A stretch of DNA of 64,000 nucleotides, taken from positions 62,001-126,000 of the forward strand of contig DASYHQ010000033.1 in NCBI GenBank assembly GCA_035998445.1, written 5' to 3'. This stretch comes from Tepidisphaeraceae bacterium. GTDB taxonomy: Bacteria > Planctomycetota > Phycisphaerae > Tepidisphaerales > Tepidisphaeraceae. How positions within the stretch are numbered: position 1 is the stretch's first letter; every line of letters begins with the position of its first letter. The notes below the pieces were generated by a model. It worked only from the letters and a program-made list of their open reading frames with translations, had not been told where the DNA came from and did no database searches. Positions 52,384 through 60,952 of this stretch are shown here, in pieces. The translations under genes and the position numbers were made by a program.

Positions 52384-53045
52384 AGAAACTGCTCAACGCC
52401 ATCCTGTTCGTCCTGGCGATCAACCTCCTCGTGCTGCTGGGCGGCGTCGGTTACCTCGTGCAGACCGGCAAGCTGGACAAGGAAAAGGCGTTGGCGATCA
52501 AGGAACTGATCTTTCCTGAGCCGCAACCGGAAACCGCCACCACACAGCCGGTCGAACAGCCCACCTCGCGACCGACGGCTCGGCTCGACGAACTGCTGGC
52601 CAAGCGCACCGGCATGACCACCGGCGAGCAGGTCGACTACCTCCAGCAGACGTTCGACGCCCAAACCACACAGCTGGAACGTCGCCGGCGTGAGCTGGAC
52701 GATTTGCAACGGCAGGTGGAGCTGGCCAAGGCGCAGGTCGCGCGCGATCGAGTAACGCTCGACGCCGATCGTGCCGCGCTCGCCACTGAGCGAGAGGAAG
52801 CGCAACGGCTCGAGTCCGACCAGGGCTTTCAGGACAGCCTCGCGATGTACCAGACCATGCCGGGCAAGCAGGTCAAAACGATCTTCATGACGTTGGAGGA
52901 TGAGATCGTCATTCGTTACCTGCAGGCAATGGGGCCGGCCGGCGCGAAGAAGATTCTGAAGGAATTCAAAACGCCAGAAGAAGTTGGCCGCGTTCAGTCG
53001 ATTATGGAAAAGATGCGATTGGCTGAAGCATCGGTGAAGGAATAG
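52380..53045 (+). CDS. MotE-like flagellar protein (MgtE_N-type)
   Basis: A 221-residue protein with an N-terminal membrane helix (about 5-26), a Thr/Gln/Pro linker (about 50-67), a long coiled coil (about 85-150) and a C-terminal small helical domain: LAMYQTMPGKQVKTIFMTLE, then IRYLQAMGPAGAKKILKEFK. That last domain is like the N-terminal domain of MgtE and of the MotE chaperone of the MotC stator-associated protein. In many flagellar loci such a gene sits between fliJ and fliK, as here. The role as a motor or stator helper is inferred from that. Confidence 0.75.
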   Translation: MKKLLNAILFVLAINLLVLLGGVGYLVQTGKLDKEKALAIKELIFPEPQPETATTQPVEQPTSRPTARLDELLAKRTGMTTGEQVDYLQQTFDAQTTQLERRRRELDDLQRQVELAKAQVARDRVTLDADRAALATEREEAQRLESDQGFQDSLAMYQTMPGKQVKTIFMTLEDEIVIRYLQAMGPAGAKKILKEFKTPEEVGRVQSIMEKMRLAEASVKE

Positions 53046-53051
53046 GCAGCG

Positions 53052-54455
53052 ATGACACACGCGGGTTTGAAGGTCGAGCTACGTCCGGTCCAATCACCAG
53101 CGGCCCGCCTTGGCGCCCGCCAGCCCGCGGGCAAGTCCGATTTCTTCAGCGAGCTGTCGCAGGCACGCCGAGAGGCCCCGCAGGAGCCCGCGAAGACTTC
53201 ACCGAAGAAGGCGGAGCGCGAATCGCAGTCCGCCGACTCGGCCGCGTCGCGAGCGGACGTGAAAGCGGATCGCGCTCGTTCATCGCGACGCGAAGAATCC
53301 GAGGCGGCAGCCGAATCCATCGAACCCACCGCGGATAATGCCGAACTTGATGCGCCTGACGAGGTCGCCGTCCAATCGGAGGACGATCTGACCAAGGACG
53401 AACAAGCCCCGGGCGAAGAGGCCGCGGAAGAGGAAAGCGACGAACCCTCCGATGCAGCATTGAACGCCGCCGCCGCACTGCAAGCCGCGCCCGTGGTGAT
53501 GGACGAACAGTCGGCGGAACTCGGCGATTCGGCCGAGCCAGAAGGCGGCGCGGCGCAGCGTCCCGTAATCGCGGCTGCGGTTGTAAGTACGGCGGGCCAG
53601 GCGGAGGATGACCAAGCGACAACGCAGGATGCCGTCGCGCCCGACGACGCTGTCGGGGTGCCGGCCGACGTGCTGGCGGGCTTGGAATTGGGAGACGAAG
53701 CGGTGCTGGAAGTGGCGCCCGAACGAGCTCCGCTGCACCGGGGGACGCGTCAGTCGCACGCCGGAGGCGCAGAAGTTGCCGACGCCACCGAGCAGCCTGC
53801 GATCGCTGGCAAGCCGTTGAATGCGGAGATGCAAGCGATTGTCGATCCCACAGCCATGGCCGTTGATGGTCAAGCTTCACCGACTGGCACAGCCGCTCAA
53901 CTGCCGTCGACATTCGACCTTCCCGACGGCATCAACACGCTGCTGAACAGCTCGCCGACGCCGCGCGCGGCCCAGGTCGATGCGACCGTCATACCGGCCG
54001 CCGCGCAGCGATCCGCGGAAGCGCAGTTTGCCGAGGCGAATCACGCGAAGATCGTGAGCGGCGTCAACGGCCAACTGACGAGCAACGGTGGATCAATGCA
54101 ACTCCGGCTGGACCCGCCGCACCTTGGTCCGCTGGCGGTGTCCGTCCACATGCGGGACGGCGTGGTCACCGCATCGTTCGAAACGCAGAACGACGACGCG
54201 ACCAAGCTGCTCAGCCACAGCCTTGGCCAACTGAAGTCTGCCCTCGAAGCGCAGGGCATTTCGGTCGATAAGCTGCAGGTGCAACAGGCTCCGAAGGATC
54301 AGCAGGCCAGCGATAAGCAGAACGATTCGCGCCAGAACCAGCAGGGCCTTCGCGATGGCCCCGCCGAGGATCAACAGCAACAGAAGCAACGCCAGGAAAT
54401 GCTCCGCCGGATGTGGCAACGCGTGAATGGCGATCCGATCGATCTCGTGGCTTGA
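53052..54455 (+). CDS. fliK: Flagellar hook-length control protein FliK
   Basis: A 467-residue protein. The N-terminal three-quarters are low complexity, rich in Ala, Glu and Asp, as usual for the ruler part of FliK. The C-terminal domain (about 335-420) is the conserved Flg_hook fold: NGGSMQLRLDPPHLGPLAVS, then VTASFETQNDDATKLLSHSL and LEAQGISVDKLQVQQ. FliK sets hook length and switches export specificity. The terminator at 54489 follows, so a transcript may end here. Confidence 0.9.
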   Translation: MTHAGLKVELRPVQSPAARLGARQPAGKSDFFSELSQARREAPQEPAKTSPKKAERESQSADSAASRADVKADRARSSRREESEAAAESIEPTADNAELDAPDEVAVQSEDDLTKDEQAPGEEAAEEESDEPSDAALNAAAALQAAPVVMDEQSAELGDSAEPEGGAAQRPVIAAAVVSTAGQAEDDQATTQDAVAPDDAVGVPADVLAGLELGDEAVLEVAPERAPLHRGTRQSHAGGAEVADATEQPAIAGKPLNAEMQAIVDPTAMAVDGQASPTGTAAQLPSTFDLPDGINTLLNSSPTPRAAQVDATVIPAAAQRSAEAQFAEANHAKIVSGVNGQLTSNGGSMQLRLDPPHLGPLAVSVHMRDGVVTASFETQNDDATKLLSHSLGQLKSALEAQGISVDKLQVQQAPKDQQASDKQNDSRQNQQGLRDGPAEDQQQQKQRQEMLRRMWQRVNGDPIDLVA

Positions 54456-54488
54456 TCTGACCACTGATACTCAACTGTGATAGATGAC

Positions 54489-54520
54489 GAGGCCGGCGCG
54501 ATGCGCCGGCCTCTTTGTTG
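54489..54520 (+). terminator. Intrinsic terminator after fliK
   Basis: GAGGCCGGCGC and GCGCCGGCCTC pair perfectly over eleven bases with a GAT loop, followed by TTTGTTG. It stands 30 bases after the fliK stop, before the 130-base gap to flgD. Confidence 0.8.
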
Positions 54521-54646
54521 CGCGAGCGCCCGTGATGGCGCGCAATGCGCAGCTTCGGCGCTTCGACAGCGCAACATCGCGCGTCCCCAATCTTACCCAT
54601 CTTCCATGTTGTACGGCGGACTATTTGTGGGTCGAACTTTAAATGT

Positions 54647-55072
54647 ATGAGCACCCCGATCTCTGGCATCGCTTCGTCCCAGACTGCGGATGGGAACTCG
54701 GTCAAGAAGGGCTACGGCCTGAAGACCGAGGACTTCATCAAGATGATGATCACCCAGCTTCAGAACCAGGACCCGATGGAGCCGGCCAAGAACGGTGAGC
54801 TGCTGCAGCAGATGTCGCAGATCGGCCAGCTCGAGTCGTCGACCGCGTTGCAGGAAAACCTGAAGACGATGGTCGTGCAGAACCAGATCGGCTCGGCCGC
54901 GGGGTTGATCGGCAAGAAGGTCGGTGGCCTTGGCAGCGACGACAAGCCACTCGAGGGCACCGTGAGCTCCGTCAAGGTCACCAGCGACGGCGTCTCGCTC
55001 GAGCTGGACAACGGTTACACGCTGCCCTTGGCTCGCGTCACCGACATTGCCACCGACGGCGCGTCGAACTAG
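54647..55072 (+). CDS. flgD: Flagellar hook assembly protein FlgD
   Basis: A 141-residue hook-cap protein, needed to polymerise FlgE. The N-terminal part KTEDFIKMMITQLQNQDPME is the conserved FlgD signature; then GELLQQMSQIGQLESSTALQ follows. The C-terminal part is a short beta domain (GLIGKKVGGLGSDDKPL), less than the two-domain form of enterics. The ATG at 54647 starts MSTPISGIASSQ; the longer frame from 54545 has no likeness. flgE follows after 73 bases. Confidence 0.92.
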   Translation: MSTPISGIASSQTADGNSVKKGYGLKTEDFIKMMITQLQNQDPMEPAKNGELLQQMSQIGQLESSTALQENLKTMVVQNQIGSAAGLIGKKVGGLGSDDKPLEGTVSSVKVTSDGVSLELDNGYTLPLARVTDIATDGASN

Positions 55073-55145
55073 CGCCAACAGACTGGCACGCTTGATCAAG
55101 CGCACGCGGACGCATTAGCGACTCGAAGACGAAGGAACACATCAG

Positions 55146-56906
55146 ATGGCATTGACCAGCACGCTTTTCACTGGCCTTTCGGGGCTCGACGTCAACCAGA
55201 CGCGCCTGAACGTGGTCGGAAACAACATCGCCAACGTGAACACGGTTGCGTTCAAGGGCAGCCGGGCGATCTTCAAGCCGCAGTTCTACGTTACCGATGG
55301 CGCCGGCACGCCGCCCGACGCGCAGTTCGGTGGTGTGAACCCCAGCCAGCGCGGCCTGGGCGCCGTGGTCGCGTCGATCGAGAAGAACTGGACGCCCGGC
55401 TCGCTCGAGCCCACCGGTAAGAACACCGACATGGGCATCGACGGTGAGGGCTTCTTCATCGTGCAGGGCAAGGAACAGATGTTTACGCGCGACGGCTCGT
55501 TCAAGCTGAACGCCGACAACCAGCTCGTCACCAGCGCCGGTGATTACGTGCAGGGCTTCGGCGTGGACGCCGACGAGAACATCATCCCCGGCCAGCTGCA
55601 GCGCCTTGAGATTCCCGTCGGTGGCCTGACCAAGGCGCGGGCGACGGAGAACGTGAACCTGATCGGCAACCTGAAGGCCGACGGCCCGGTCGCGGCCGGC
55701 GCAAGCATTCTGAATAGCCCGCCATTGACGATTCGTGCCGGTGCGGTTGGCGCGGGCACTGCGCCGACCGCAACCACACCGTTAACGGATCTGGCGCTGG
55801 CGTCCGATCCTGCGACGGCGTTGTTCGCGGGCACGGAGATGCTGACGCTGAGCGCGAAGAAGGGCGGCCGCAGCCTGCAGACCGGGTCGCTCGACACCGC
55901 CGGCATGACGGTCGCCGACCTGCAGAACTACATGCGTTCCAGCTTCCAGATCGACACGACCGTGCCCACCGTGGCCGGCACGCCGGCGGCGGGCGGGTCG
56001 CTGTTGACGCTCGGCACTGACCCGGCGGGCAGCGCGCGGTTGTCGTTCGTCGGCAACACCGGAAAGGAGAACGCGCTGGCGATCACCGGCGCTGGCCTTG
56101 GCACGAATGCCGGCACCGCGCCGATCTCGTTCACCGACGGCACCGACGGCACCTACACCAGCGACCCCACCGGTGAAAGCGTCCACACCAGCTTCATCGT
56201 CTACGACTCGCTCGGCACGGCGCTGAACGTCGACGTGACGGCCGTGCTGGAATCGAAGTCGGACGCGGGCAACACGTGGCGCATCTTCGCCAGCAGCCGC
56301 GACGACACCGACACCGCCGCCCCCGTCAGCGCCACCAACAATGGCGCGCTGCTGGGCAACGGCACGCTCACGTTCGACAAGGACGGTAAGCTGATCGAAA
56401 GTACCGGCACCACGCTCACGGTCGACCGCACCGCCACCGGCGCGGGCTCGCCGGTGACCTTCGCGCTCGGGCTCGAGGGCGTCTCGCAGCTATCGGACAC
56501 AACCGGCCAATCGGATCTGAAGGCCAGCGACCAGGACGGCCGCGAGATCGGCAGCTTGAGCGGCTATTCGGTGGGCGCCAACGGCACGATCACCGGCACG
56601 TTCACCAACGGCCTGACGCAGGCGCTGGGCCAGGTCGCCGTCGCCACGTTCAACAACCCCTTGGGCCTCGAGGACAAGGGCGGCAACATGTACATCACCG
56701 GCGCCAACAGCGGCGTGCCGATCATCGGCAGCCCGTTGACCTTGGGCGCGGGCGCCGTGCGATCGGGATCGCTGGAACTAAGCAACGTCGATCTGTCGGA
56801 GGAGTTCATCAACATGATCATCTCCAGCACGGGCTTCTCGGCGTCCAGCCGGGTCATTACGACGAGCGACCAATTGATTCAGGAATTGTTGAACGCCGCC
56901 CGATAA
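55146..56906 (+). CDS. flgE: Flagellar hook protein FlgE
   Basis: A 586-residue hook protein, longer than the 400-residue enteric form because of extra surface domains. The N-terminus ALTSTLFTGLSGLDVNQTRL then NVVGNNIANVNTVAFKGSRA is the axial-protein signature. The mid region has MGIDGEGFFIVQGKEQMFTR, DGSFKLNADNQLVTSAGDYV and SGYSVGANGTITGTFTNGL. The C-terminal heptad helix is LELSNVDLSEEFINMIISST. A CGCTTGATCAAGCG palindrome lies in the leader at 55089-55102. The variable middle (about 190-400) is Thr/Ala/Gly-rich. Confidence 0.95.
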   Translation: MALTSTLFTGLSGLDVNQTRLNVVGNNIANVNTVAFKGSRAIFKPQFYVTDGAGTPPDAQFGGVNPSQRGLGAVVASIEKNWTPGSLEPTGKNTDMGIDGEGFFIVQGKEQMFTRDGSFKLNADNQLVTSAGDYVQGFGVDADENIIPGQLQRLEIPVGGLTKARATENVNLIGNLKADGPVAAGASILNSPPLTIRAGAVGAGTAPTATTPLTDLALASDPATALFAGTEMLTLSAKKGGRSLQTGSLDTAGMTVADLQNYMRSSFQIDTTVPTVAGTPAAGGSLLTLGTDPAGSARLSFVGNTGKENALAITGAGLGTNAGTAPISFTDGTDGTYTSDPTGESVHTSFIVYDSLGTALNVDVTAVLESKSDAGNTWRIFASSRDDTDTAAPVSATNNGALLGNGTLTFDKDGKLIESTGTTLTVDRTATGAGSPVTFALGLEGVSQLSDTTGQSDLKASDQDGREIGSLSGYSVGANGTITGTFTNGLTQALGQVAVATFNNPLGLEDKGGNMYITGANSGVPIIGSPLTLGAGAVRSGSLELSNVDLSEEFINMIISSTGFSASSRVITTSDQLIQELLNAAR

Positions 56907-56910
56907 CCTA

Positions 56911-56982
56911 TTTAGCAGTAGGCTTGCCCATCGTCTTCTCCGCGTTTCGGGGAGAGAGACGATGGGCAAGCCCATCGCTAAA
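56911..56982. repeat. Long hairpin element between flgE and flbD
   Basis: TTTAGCAGTAGGCTTGCCCATC and GATGGGCAAGCCCATCGCTAAA pair almost completely. GTCTTCTCC and GGGGAGAGAGAC extend the stem inward to a loop near CGCGTTTC. It begins four bases after the flgE stop and may act as terminator or processing site. It resembles the GCCC-rich palindromes near 61721 and 62927. Confidence 0.75.
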
Positions 56983-57046
56983 CCAAAGAGGCCGGGTCGA
57001 GGATCGACCCGCGCGAGACAGGGACACTGAAAGGCAGGATGCCGCA

Positions 57047-57241
57047 ATGATCACCCTCACCCGTCTGAACGGCCAGCAATTCATCATGAACGCCGAGAAG
57101 ATCCGCTACGTCGAGGCGACGCCCGACACGGTGATCTGTGCCGATACCGGCGAAAAGCTGATGGTGAAGGAAACGCTAAAGGAAGTCATGCAGCGCGCGA
57201 TCGACTACGCGCGGGTCATCCGTCGACCCATCACGGACTAG
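57047..57241 (+). CDS. flbD: FlbD family flagellar protein
   Basis: A 64-residue protein of the FlbD (swarming motility) family: MITLTRLNGQQFIMNAEKIR at the start, then VEATPDTVICADTGEKLMVK and KEVMQRAIDYARVIR. These small proteins lie after flgE in many bacterial flagellar operons and affect hook or motor gene output; the mechanism is not settled. An AAGGCAGGA site precedes the ATG at 57047. Confidence 0.9.
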   Translation: MITLTRLNGQQFIMNAEKIRYVEATPDTVICADTGEKLMVKETLKEVMQRAIDYARVIRRPITD

Positions 57242-57401
57242 CGCAATAACTGCCGAACTAAAACGGAAAGCGCTACTAGATAGATCATCGTCCGATCATC
57301 CACTGCACTAACCGGCACAGATTGCCGATACATCCATAGATGATGTGTCGGCTCGCGCCATTTCTGGCGCGGGTCTGCGCCCAACGAAGGGTTGATCCAA
57401 G

Positions 57402-58031
57402 ATGGCCGAAGAAGCAAAGAAAAAGCCCGACGCCGCTCCCGCAGGTGACAAAGGGGGCGAGAAGGACGGTCACGGCGCCAAGAAGGCCGGTGGCATCGCT
57501 GCGCTGCTCGGGAAGACCCCGGTCATGCTCGGCGGCATCATGCTGCTGGAAGCAGTCGTGCTCTTCGCGGGGTTCAAATTCATTGGAGGCGGGGCCCCTC
57601 GGTCGGCGGCCGGAGCGGAACTGGTCGCGGTTGAAGGTGAACACGGCGCGGCGGCCGGTGACGGTCACGGTGGTGGCACCGGGGCGGCGATCGACAAGCG
57701 CAAGGCGGCGGAGGTTCAGGTACTGGACATCAAGGCGCCCAACAAACTGTCGGGCCGCACGTTCCTGTACGACGTCAGCATCTTCGTCTCCACGCGCGCC
57801 GAGCATCAGGAAGCCGTGCAGGCGACGATCAAGGAGCGAGAGGCCTTGATAAAAGACCGCGTCCGCACCATTATTGCTCAGAGCGATCCGGAAAAACTAG
57901 GTGGCGGCTCCGAACCCGGGCTCGAGACGCTGCGTAGACAGGTTAAGTACCAGCTGGACGAGATCGTCGGTGAAGGATTGATCGACGAAGTGCTCGTTCC
58001 ACGCTGCATCCCGTATCGCACCGACTACTGA
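57402..58031 (+). CDS. fliL: Flagellar basal body-associated protein FliL
   Basis: A 209-residue protein. A charged N-terminal cytoplasmic tail and one membrane helix (about 38-60, LLGKTPVMLGGIMLLEAVVL) lead to a Gly/His-rich linker. The periplasmic domain (about 105-205) shows GRTFLYDVSIFVSTRAEHQE and RVRTIIAQSDPEKLGG, and a C-terminal strand ending RCIPYRTDY. FliL surrounds the stator in the motor. The likeness is to the FliL stomatin-like fold; the protein is a little longer than usual. In most loci motAB precede it and fliM follows; here neither does. Confidence 0.82.
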   Translation: MAEEAKKKPDAAPAGDKGGEKDGHGAKKAGGIAALLGKTPVMLGGIMLLEAVVLFAGFKFIGGGAPRSAAGAELVAVEGEHGAAAGDGHGGGTGAAIDKRKAAEVQVLDIKAPNKLSGRTFLYDVSIFVSTRAEHQEAVQATIKEREALIKDRVRTIIAQSDPEKLGGGSEPGLETLRRQVKYQLDEIVGEGLIDEVLVPRCIPYRTDY

Positions 58032-58127
58032 TTCACCGCCTGGCAGGACGCCGGCGGGTGAATCGCCTCTGAGGCAGGATGCCGACGAGGGCGCGACCCG
58101 CACCGGGACTGCCAAGGATGGTGACGA

Positions 58128-58622
58128 ATGGCTGAGACCGATCCCACCTCGCCGGGCGCTGCGCCCGAACCCACCAACGCCGTCGATGCCGACCTTGCCG
58201 CCGCACTTGCGGGCGCCGTCGATCCGTCGGCCGACCAGCAGTCCATCGACGACCTCCTTCAGTCTGCCAGCTTCGAGGACCCCAGCGCGGTTGAGGGCGC
58301 GTCCGTCCCTGCCGACGTCAACGAGTACAAGCTGCCGAACTTCTCGCAAGTGGTGACCGATGCGCAGGTCTCCAGCATCGATCTGCTGCGCGACGTCGAG
58401 CTGAACGTGAAGATCGAGCTCGGCCGGTCGCAGATGCTGGTCGAGGACGTGCTGAAGCTGGCCGAGGGATCGGTGGTTGAACTGGACAAGCTGGCCGGCG
58501 ACCCGGTCGACGTCTTCGTGAACGACCGGTTGATCGCCCGCGGCGAAGTGCTGGTGCTGAACGACAACTTCTGCGTGCGCGTCAACGAGATCGTCGCCGG
58601 CGCCAAGGAAGAGGGGCTGTGA
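58128..58622 (+). CDS. fliN: Flagellar motor switch protein FliN
   Basis: A 164-residue protein. The N-terminal 75 residues are Ala/Asp/Pro-rich and probably disordered. The SpoA domain (about 78-160) has SIDLLRDVELNVKIELGRSQ, EDVLKLAEGSVVELDKLAGD and NDNFCVRVNEIV, all strongly FliN. FliN forms the C-ring with FliM and FliG. It overlaps fliO by four bases. No fliM gene precedes it, although this is the usual place. Confidence 0.94.
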   Translation: MAETDPTSPGAAPEPTNAVDADLAAALAGAVDPSADQQSIDDLLQSASFEDPSAVEGASVPADVNEYKLPNFSQVVTDAQVSSIDLLRDVELNVKIELGRSQMLVEDVLKLAEGSVVELDKLAGDPVDVFVNDRLIARGEVLVLNDNFCVRVNEIVAGAKEEGL

Positions 58623-59383
58623 TCGGTTCGTGCCGACATCTGCGACATCGCGGGCGCATCGCGCTGCTTCTGCTGGCGATGGCCGCCGCTGAAGGTTCGT
58701 TCGCAGCCCACCTGCTGGCCCAGCCAGTTCCCGCCAATTCGCCTGCCGACGTCACCCAACCCCTCGTCCTCGCGCCGGCCGAGGAAAGCGCCTACTCGGG
58801 CACGATGCTGCGCCGGTCACGCGCGCCCGGTGAGAAAGACGCGGCCTCCACTGACGACACAACGGCGGTGGCGGCCGCGCCTGATACAGGCTTTGGCACC
58901 GCACGGCTGATCATGTCGCTGGGGCTCGTGCTGGCGATCATCTTTGTGCTGAAGCACTTCGGGCAGCGCTGGTTCGTGCCGGGTGCGGTGAAGGGTGGAT
59001 CGAAGACGGTCGAAACGCTATCGCGTTCCATCATCGGCCCCCGGCAGCACGTGCTGCTGATCCGCGTCGGTCGCCGGCGGGTCTTGGTCGTCGCCGACAG
59101 TGGCGGGAAGCTGTCGCAGTTGGATCAGATCACCGACGCCGACGAGATCGCGGAGCTAACTGCCCAGGTCCGCACCGACAAGCTCGGCCCCGCCAGCACG
59201 GCTTTCGCCGGCCTGTTCGGCAAGAGCGCCGAGAAGTTTGAGAACATCGGCCCAGATAAGCGCGAGGACAAGGAAGACTTGGTCGACCCGGAAATGGTCG
59301 ACACATCGGTTGCGGTCACGCAGAGCGAACTTCAGGGTTTGTTAGAGAAGGTTCGCGGCGTGTCGAGCCGGATGGGCAGATAG
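58619..59383 (+). CDS. fliO: Flagellar biosynthesis protein FliO
   Basis: A 254-residue protein starting with GTG at 58619, overlapping the fliN stop. An N-terminal signal-like helix (about 14-35) and a linker come before the main membrane helix (about 97-117, IMSLGLVLAIIFVLKHFGQR). The cytoplasmic beta domain follows: VKGGSKTVETLSRSIIGPRQ, HVLLIRVGRRRVLVVADSGG. FliO helps FliP fold and assemble the export gate. The long C-terminal tail (about 180-254) is acidic. Position between fliN and fliP is standard. Confidence 0.85.
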   Translation: MIGSCRHLRHRGRIALLLLAMAAAEGSFAAHLLAQPVPANSPADVTQPLVLAPAEESAYSGTMLRRSRAPGEKDAASTDDTTAVAAAPDTGFGTARLIMSLGLVLAIIFVLKHFGQRWFVPGAVKGGSKTVETLSRSIIGPRQHVLLIRVGRRRVLVVADSGGKLSQLDQITDADEIAELTAQVRTDKLGPASTAFAGLFGKSAEKFENIGPDKREDKEDLVDPEMVDTSVAVTQSELQGLLEKVRGVSSRMGR

Positions 59384-59390
59384 ATACTTC

Positions 59391-59513
59391 CGGTCCCTCT
59401 CCCATGTACTCAAGGGAGAGGTTAGGTCAGGGTAATTTCGAACTGCTGAAAGTCTCTCGGCAGTACGAATCACCATCACCTAGCCTCTCCCGGAGTACCG
59501 GGAGAGGGACCGG
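59391..59513. repeat. Family A imperfect palindrome
   Basis: Begins CGGTCCCTCTCCCATGTACT and ends CCGGGAGAGGGACCGG. It lies eight bases after the fliO stop and 59 bases before the fliP start, so a full family A copy occurs inside the flagellar locus. Confidence 0.85.
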
Positions 59514-59572
59514 ACGCGACTGAATGATGCGTGAGCAGGATGCTCGCGTTGGAACGACCGGGGAAGAACGTC

Positions 59573-60451
59573 ATGAGCACGGATGCTCTATCGATCGTCT
59601 CGCGCTGGCGCGCCTGGCTGTGGTGCGCCGTCATCGTACTCTCGTCGGTCACGCCCGCGTTTGCCCAGCAGATCCCGCCGAATCCCACGCCCGGCGAACC
59701 GTTCATCGCGCCAACGTCGGTGGATGGGGGCCCGAATGCCGCGGTCGATCTTCCTGCCAATTCGCCGTTCAACCTGAACGGCAAGCTGCCGGACATCAGC
59801 TCGCCCGAGAACTTCTCGGCGGCGATGCAGATGATCATCCTGCTCACGGTGCTGTCGTTGGCGCCGGCGATCCTGATCATGATGACCAGCTTCACGCGCA
59901 TGATCATCGTGCTGTCGCTCTTGCGGCAGGCGCTGGGCACGCAGTCGTTGCCGCCGAACCAGATCCTGATCGGGCTGGCGATGTTCATGACGTTCCTGGT
60001 GATGGGCCCCACGATGCAGAAGATCAACGAGACGGCGCTGCAGCCCTACATGGACGGGCAGATGGATCAGAAGACCGCGCTCAGCCGCGCGGTGGTGCCG
60101 ATGCGCGACTTCATGATCAAGCAGATCGTCGCAGCGGATAACGATGCCGACGTCGATCTGTTCGCCGACTTCGCCGGTAAGCCGCGCGCGGAAAGCTGGG
60201 ACGACGTCGGCACGATGACGCTCATCCCTGCCTTCGTCTTAAGCGAACTGAAGACGGCGTTCATCCTCGGCTTCAAGGTGTACCTGCCGTTCCTGATCAT
60301 CGACATGGTCATCTCTACGGTCCTCATCAGCATGGGCATGATGATGCTGCCGCCGGCCATGATCTCGTTGCCATTTAAGCTGTTGCTGTTCGTTTTGGTC
60401 GACGGTTGGCACTTGATTACGCAACGGCTAATGGGTAGTTTCGTCGCATAA
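59573..60451 (+). CDS. fliP: Flagellar export gate protein FliP
   Basis: A 292-residue integral membrane protein of the export gate (with FliQ and FliR). It has an N-terminal signal peptide (about 1-37, ending PAFAQ), as FliP usually does, followed by a Pro/Asn-rich stretch. Four membrane helices follow. The signature MIILLTVLSLAPAILIMMTSFTRM is split across two lines of helices, then LRQALGTQSLPPNQILIGLA and the loop LSRAVVPMRDFMIKQI. The C-terminal ALRP-like SFKLLLFVLVDGWHL is also present. ATG 59573 is preferred over 59531 because of a GGGAAG-type site and the signal peptide. Confidence 0.95.
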   Translation: MSTDALSIVSRWRAWLWCAVIVLSSVTPAFAQQIPPNPTPGEPFIAPTSVDGGPNAAVDLPANSPFNLNGKLPDISSPENFSAAMQMIILLTVLSLAPAILIMMTSFTRMIIVLSLLRQALGTQSLPPNQILIGLAMFMTFLVMGPTMQKINETALQPYMDGQMDQKTALSRAVVPMRDFMIKQIVAADNDADVDLFADFAGKPRAESWDDVGTMTLIPAFVLSELKTAFILGFKVYLPFLIIDMVISTVLISMGMMMLPPAMISLPFKLLLFVLVDGWHLITQRLMGSFVA

Positions 60452-60583
60452 GTTTTCAGCAGCCTGACGAGCGGCCATGGATGGCCCAATAAGCAGGCAA
60501 CGGGACAGGGCAGTCCCGTGATTCAGCTGACACTCTTCGAGCAATTCGAGGGTGCCGGCGACACTCAGGGAAGGGTGTGACAG

Positions 60584-60859
60584 ATGGGCGTCAACCTCGA
60601 TCTCGGACAGGCGGTCGACCTGGTCCGCCACGCGTTAATCCTCATGCTGCTGGTGTCTGCGCCCATGCTGGTGATCGGCATGGTGGTCGGCATCGTCGTG
60701 TCGCTGTTTCAAGCGGTCACGCAGATCCAGGAGCAGACCCTCACCTTCATCCCCAAGATCGTCTCCATGGTCGCCGCCGCGATCATCCTCATGCCCTGGA
60801 TGACCAATCGGCTGCTGGAGTACACCGCCAGCATGTTCCTGACGGGCGAGGTGCCGTAG
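60584..60859 (+). CDS. fliQ: Flagellar export gate protein FliQ
   Basis: A 91-residue membrane protein with two helices, the usual FliQ size. The patterns VDLVRHALILMLLVSAPMLV and the loop GIVVSLFQAVTQIQEQTLTF match the FliQ signature (SLFQAxTQIxExTLxFxPK), and KIVSMVAAAIILMPWM follows. It is 132 bases after fliP; the gap holds a CGGGAC / GTCCCG stem at about 60499 and no other feature. Confidence 0.96.
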   Translation: MGVNLDLGQAVDLVRHALILMLLVSAPMLVIGMVVGIVVSLFQAVTQIQEQTLTFIPKIVSMVAAAIILMPWMTNRLLEYTASMFLTGEVP

Positions 60860-60863
60860 GGAA

Positions 60864-60951
60864 ATTTGCGGTTTGCGATTGCCGATTTGCGATTGAAGAA
60901 GCAGCCGTTCAATCCCAAATTCCAATCGCAAATCGGCAATCGCAAATCGCA
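60864..60951. repeat. Family G palindrome before fliR
   Basis: TTTGCGATTGCCGATTTGCG at about 60873-60892 and CGCAAATCGGCAATCGCAAA at about 60927-60946 form long arms around AAGAAGCAGCCGTTC and CCCAAATTCC. It fills the whole fliQ-fliR gap, two bases before the fliR ATG, so the ribosome site for fliR must be inside the repeat. A longer fliR frame from 60866 is open only because it reads through it. Confidence 0.8.
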
Positions 60952-60952
60952 G

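Noticed and set aside
55083-55097. TGGCACGCTTGA before flgE as a sigma-54 promoter
   Set aside because: The distance between the TGGCAC and TTGA parts is only two bases, where five are needed, and the base pair at -12 does not fit.
60866-60952. N-terminal extension of fliR
   Set aside because: The frame is open only because it reads through the palindromic repeat; the FliR family begins at the ATG on 60953.
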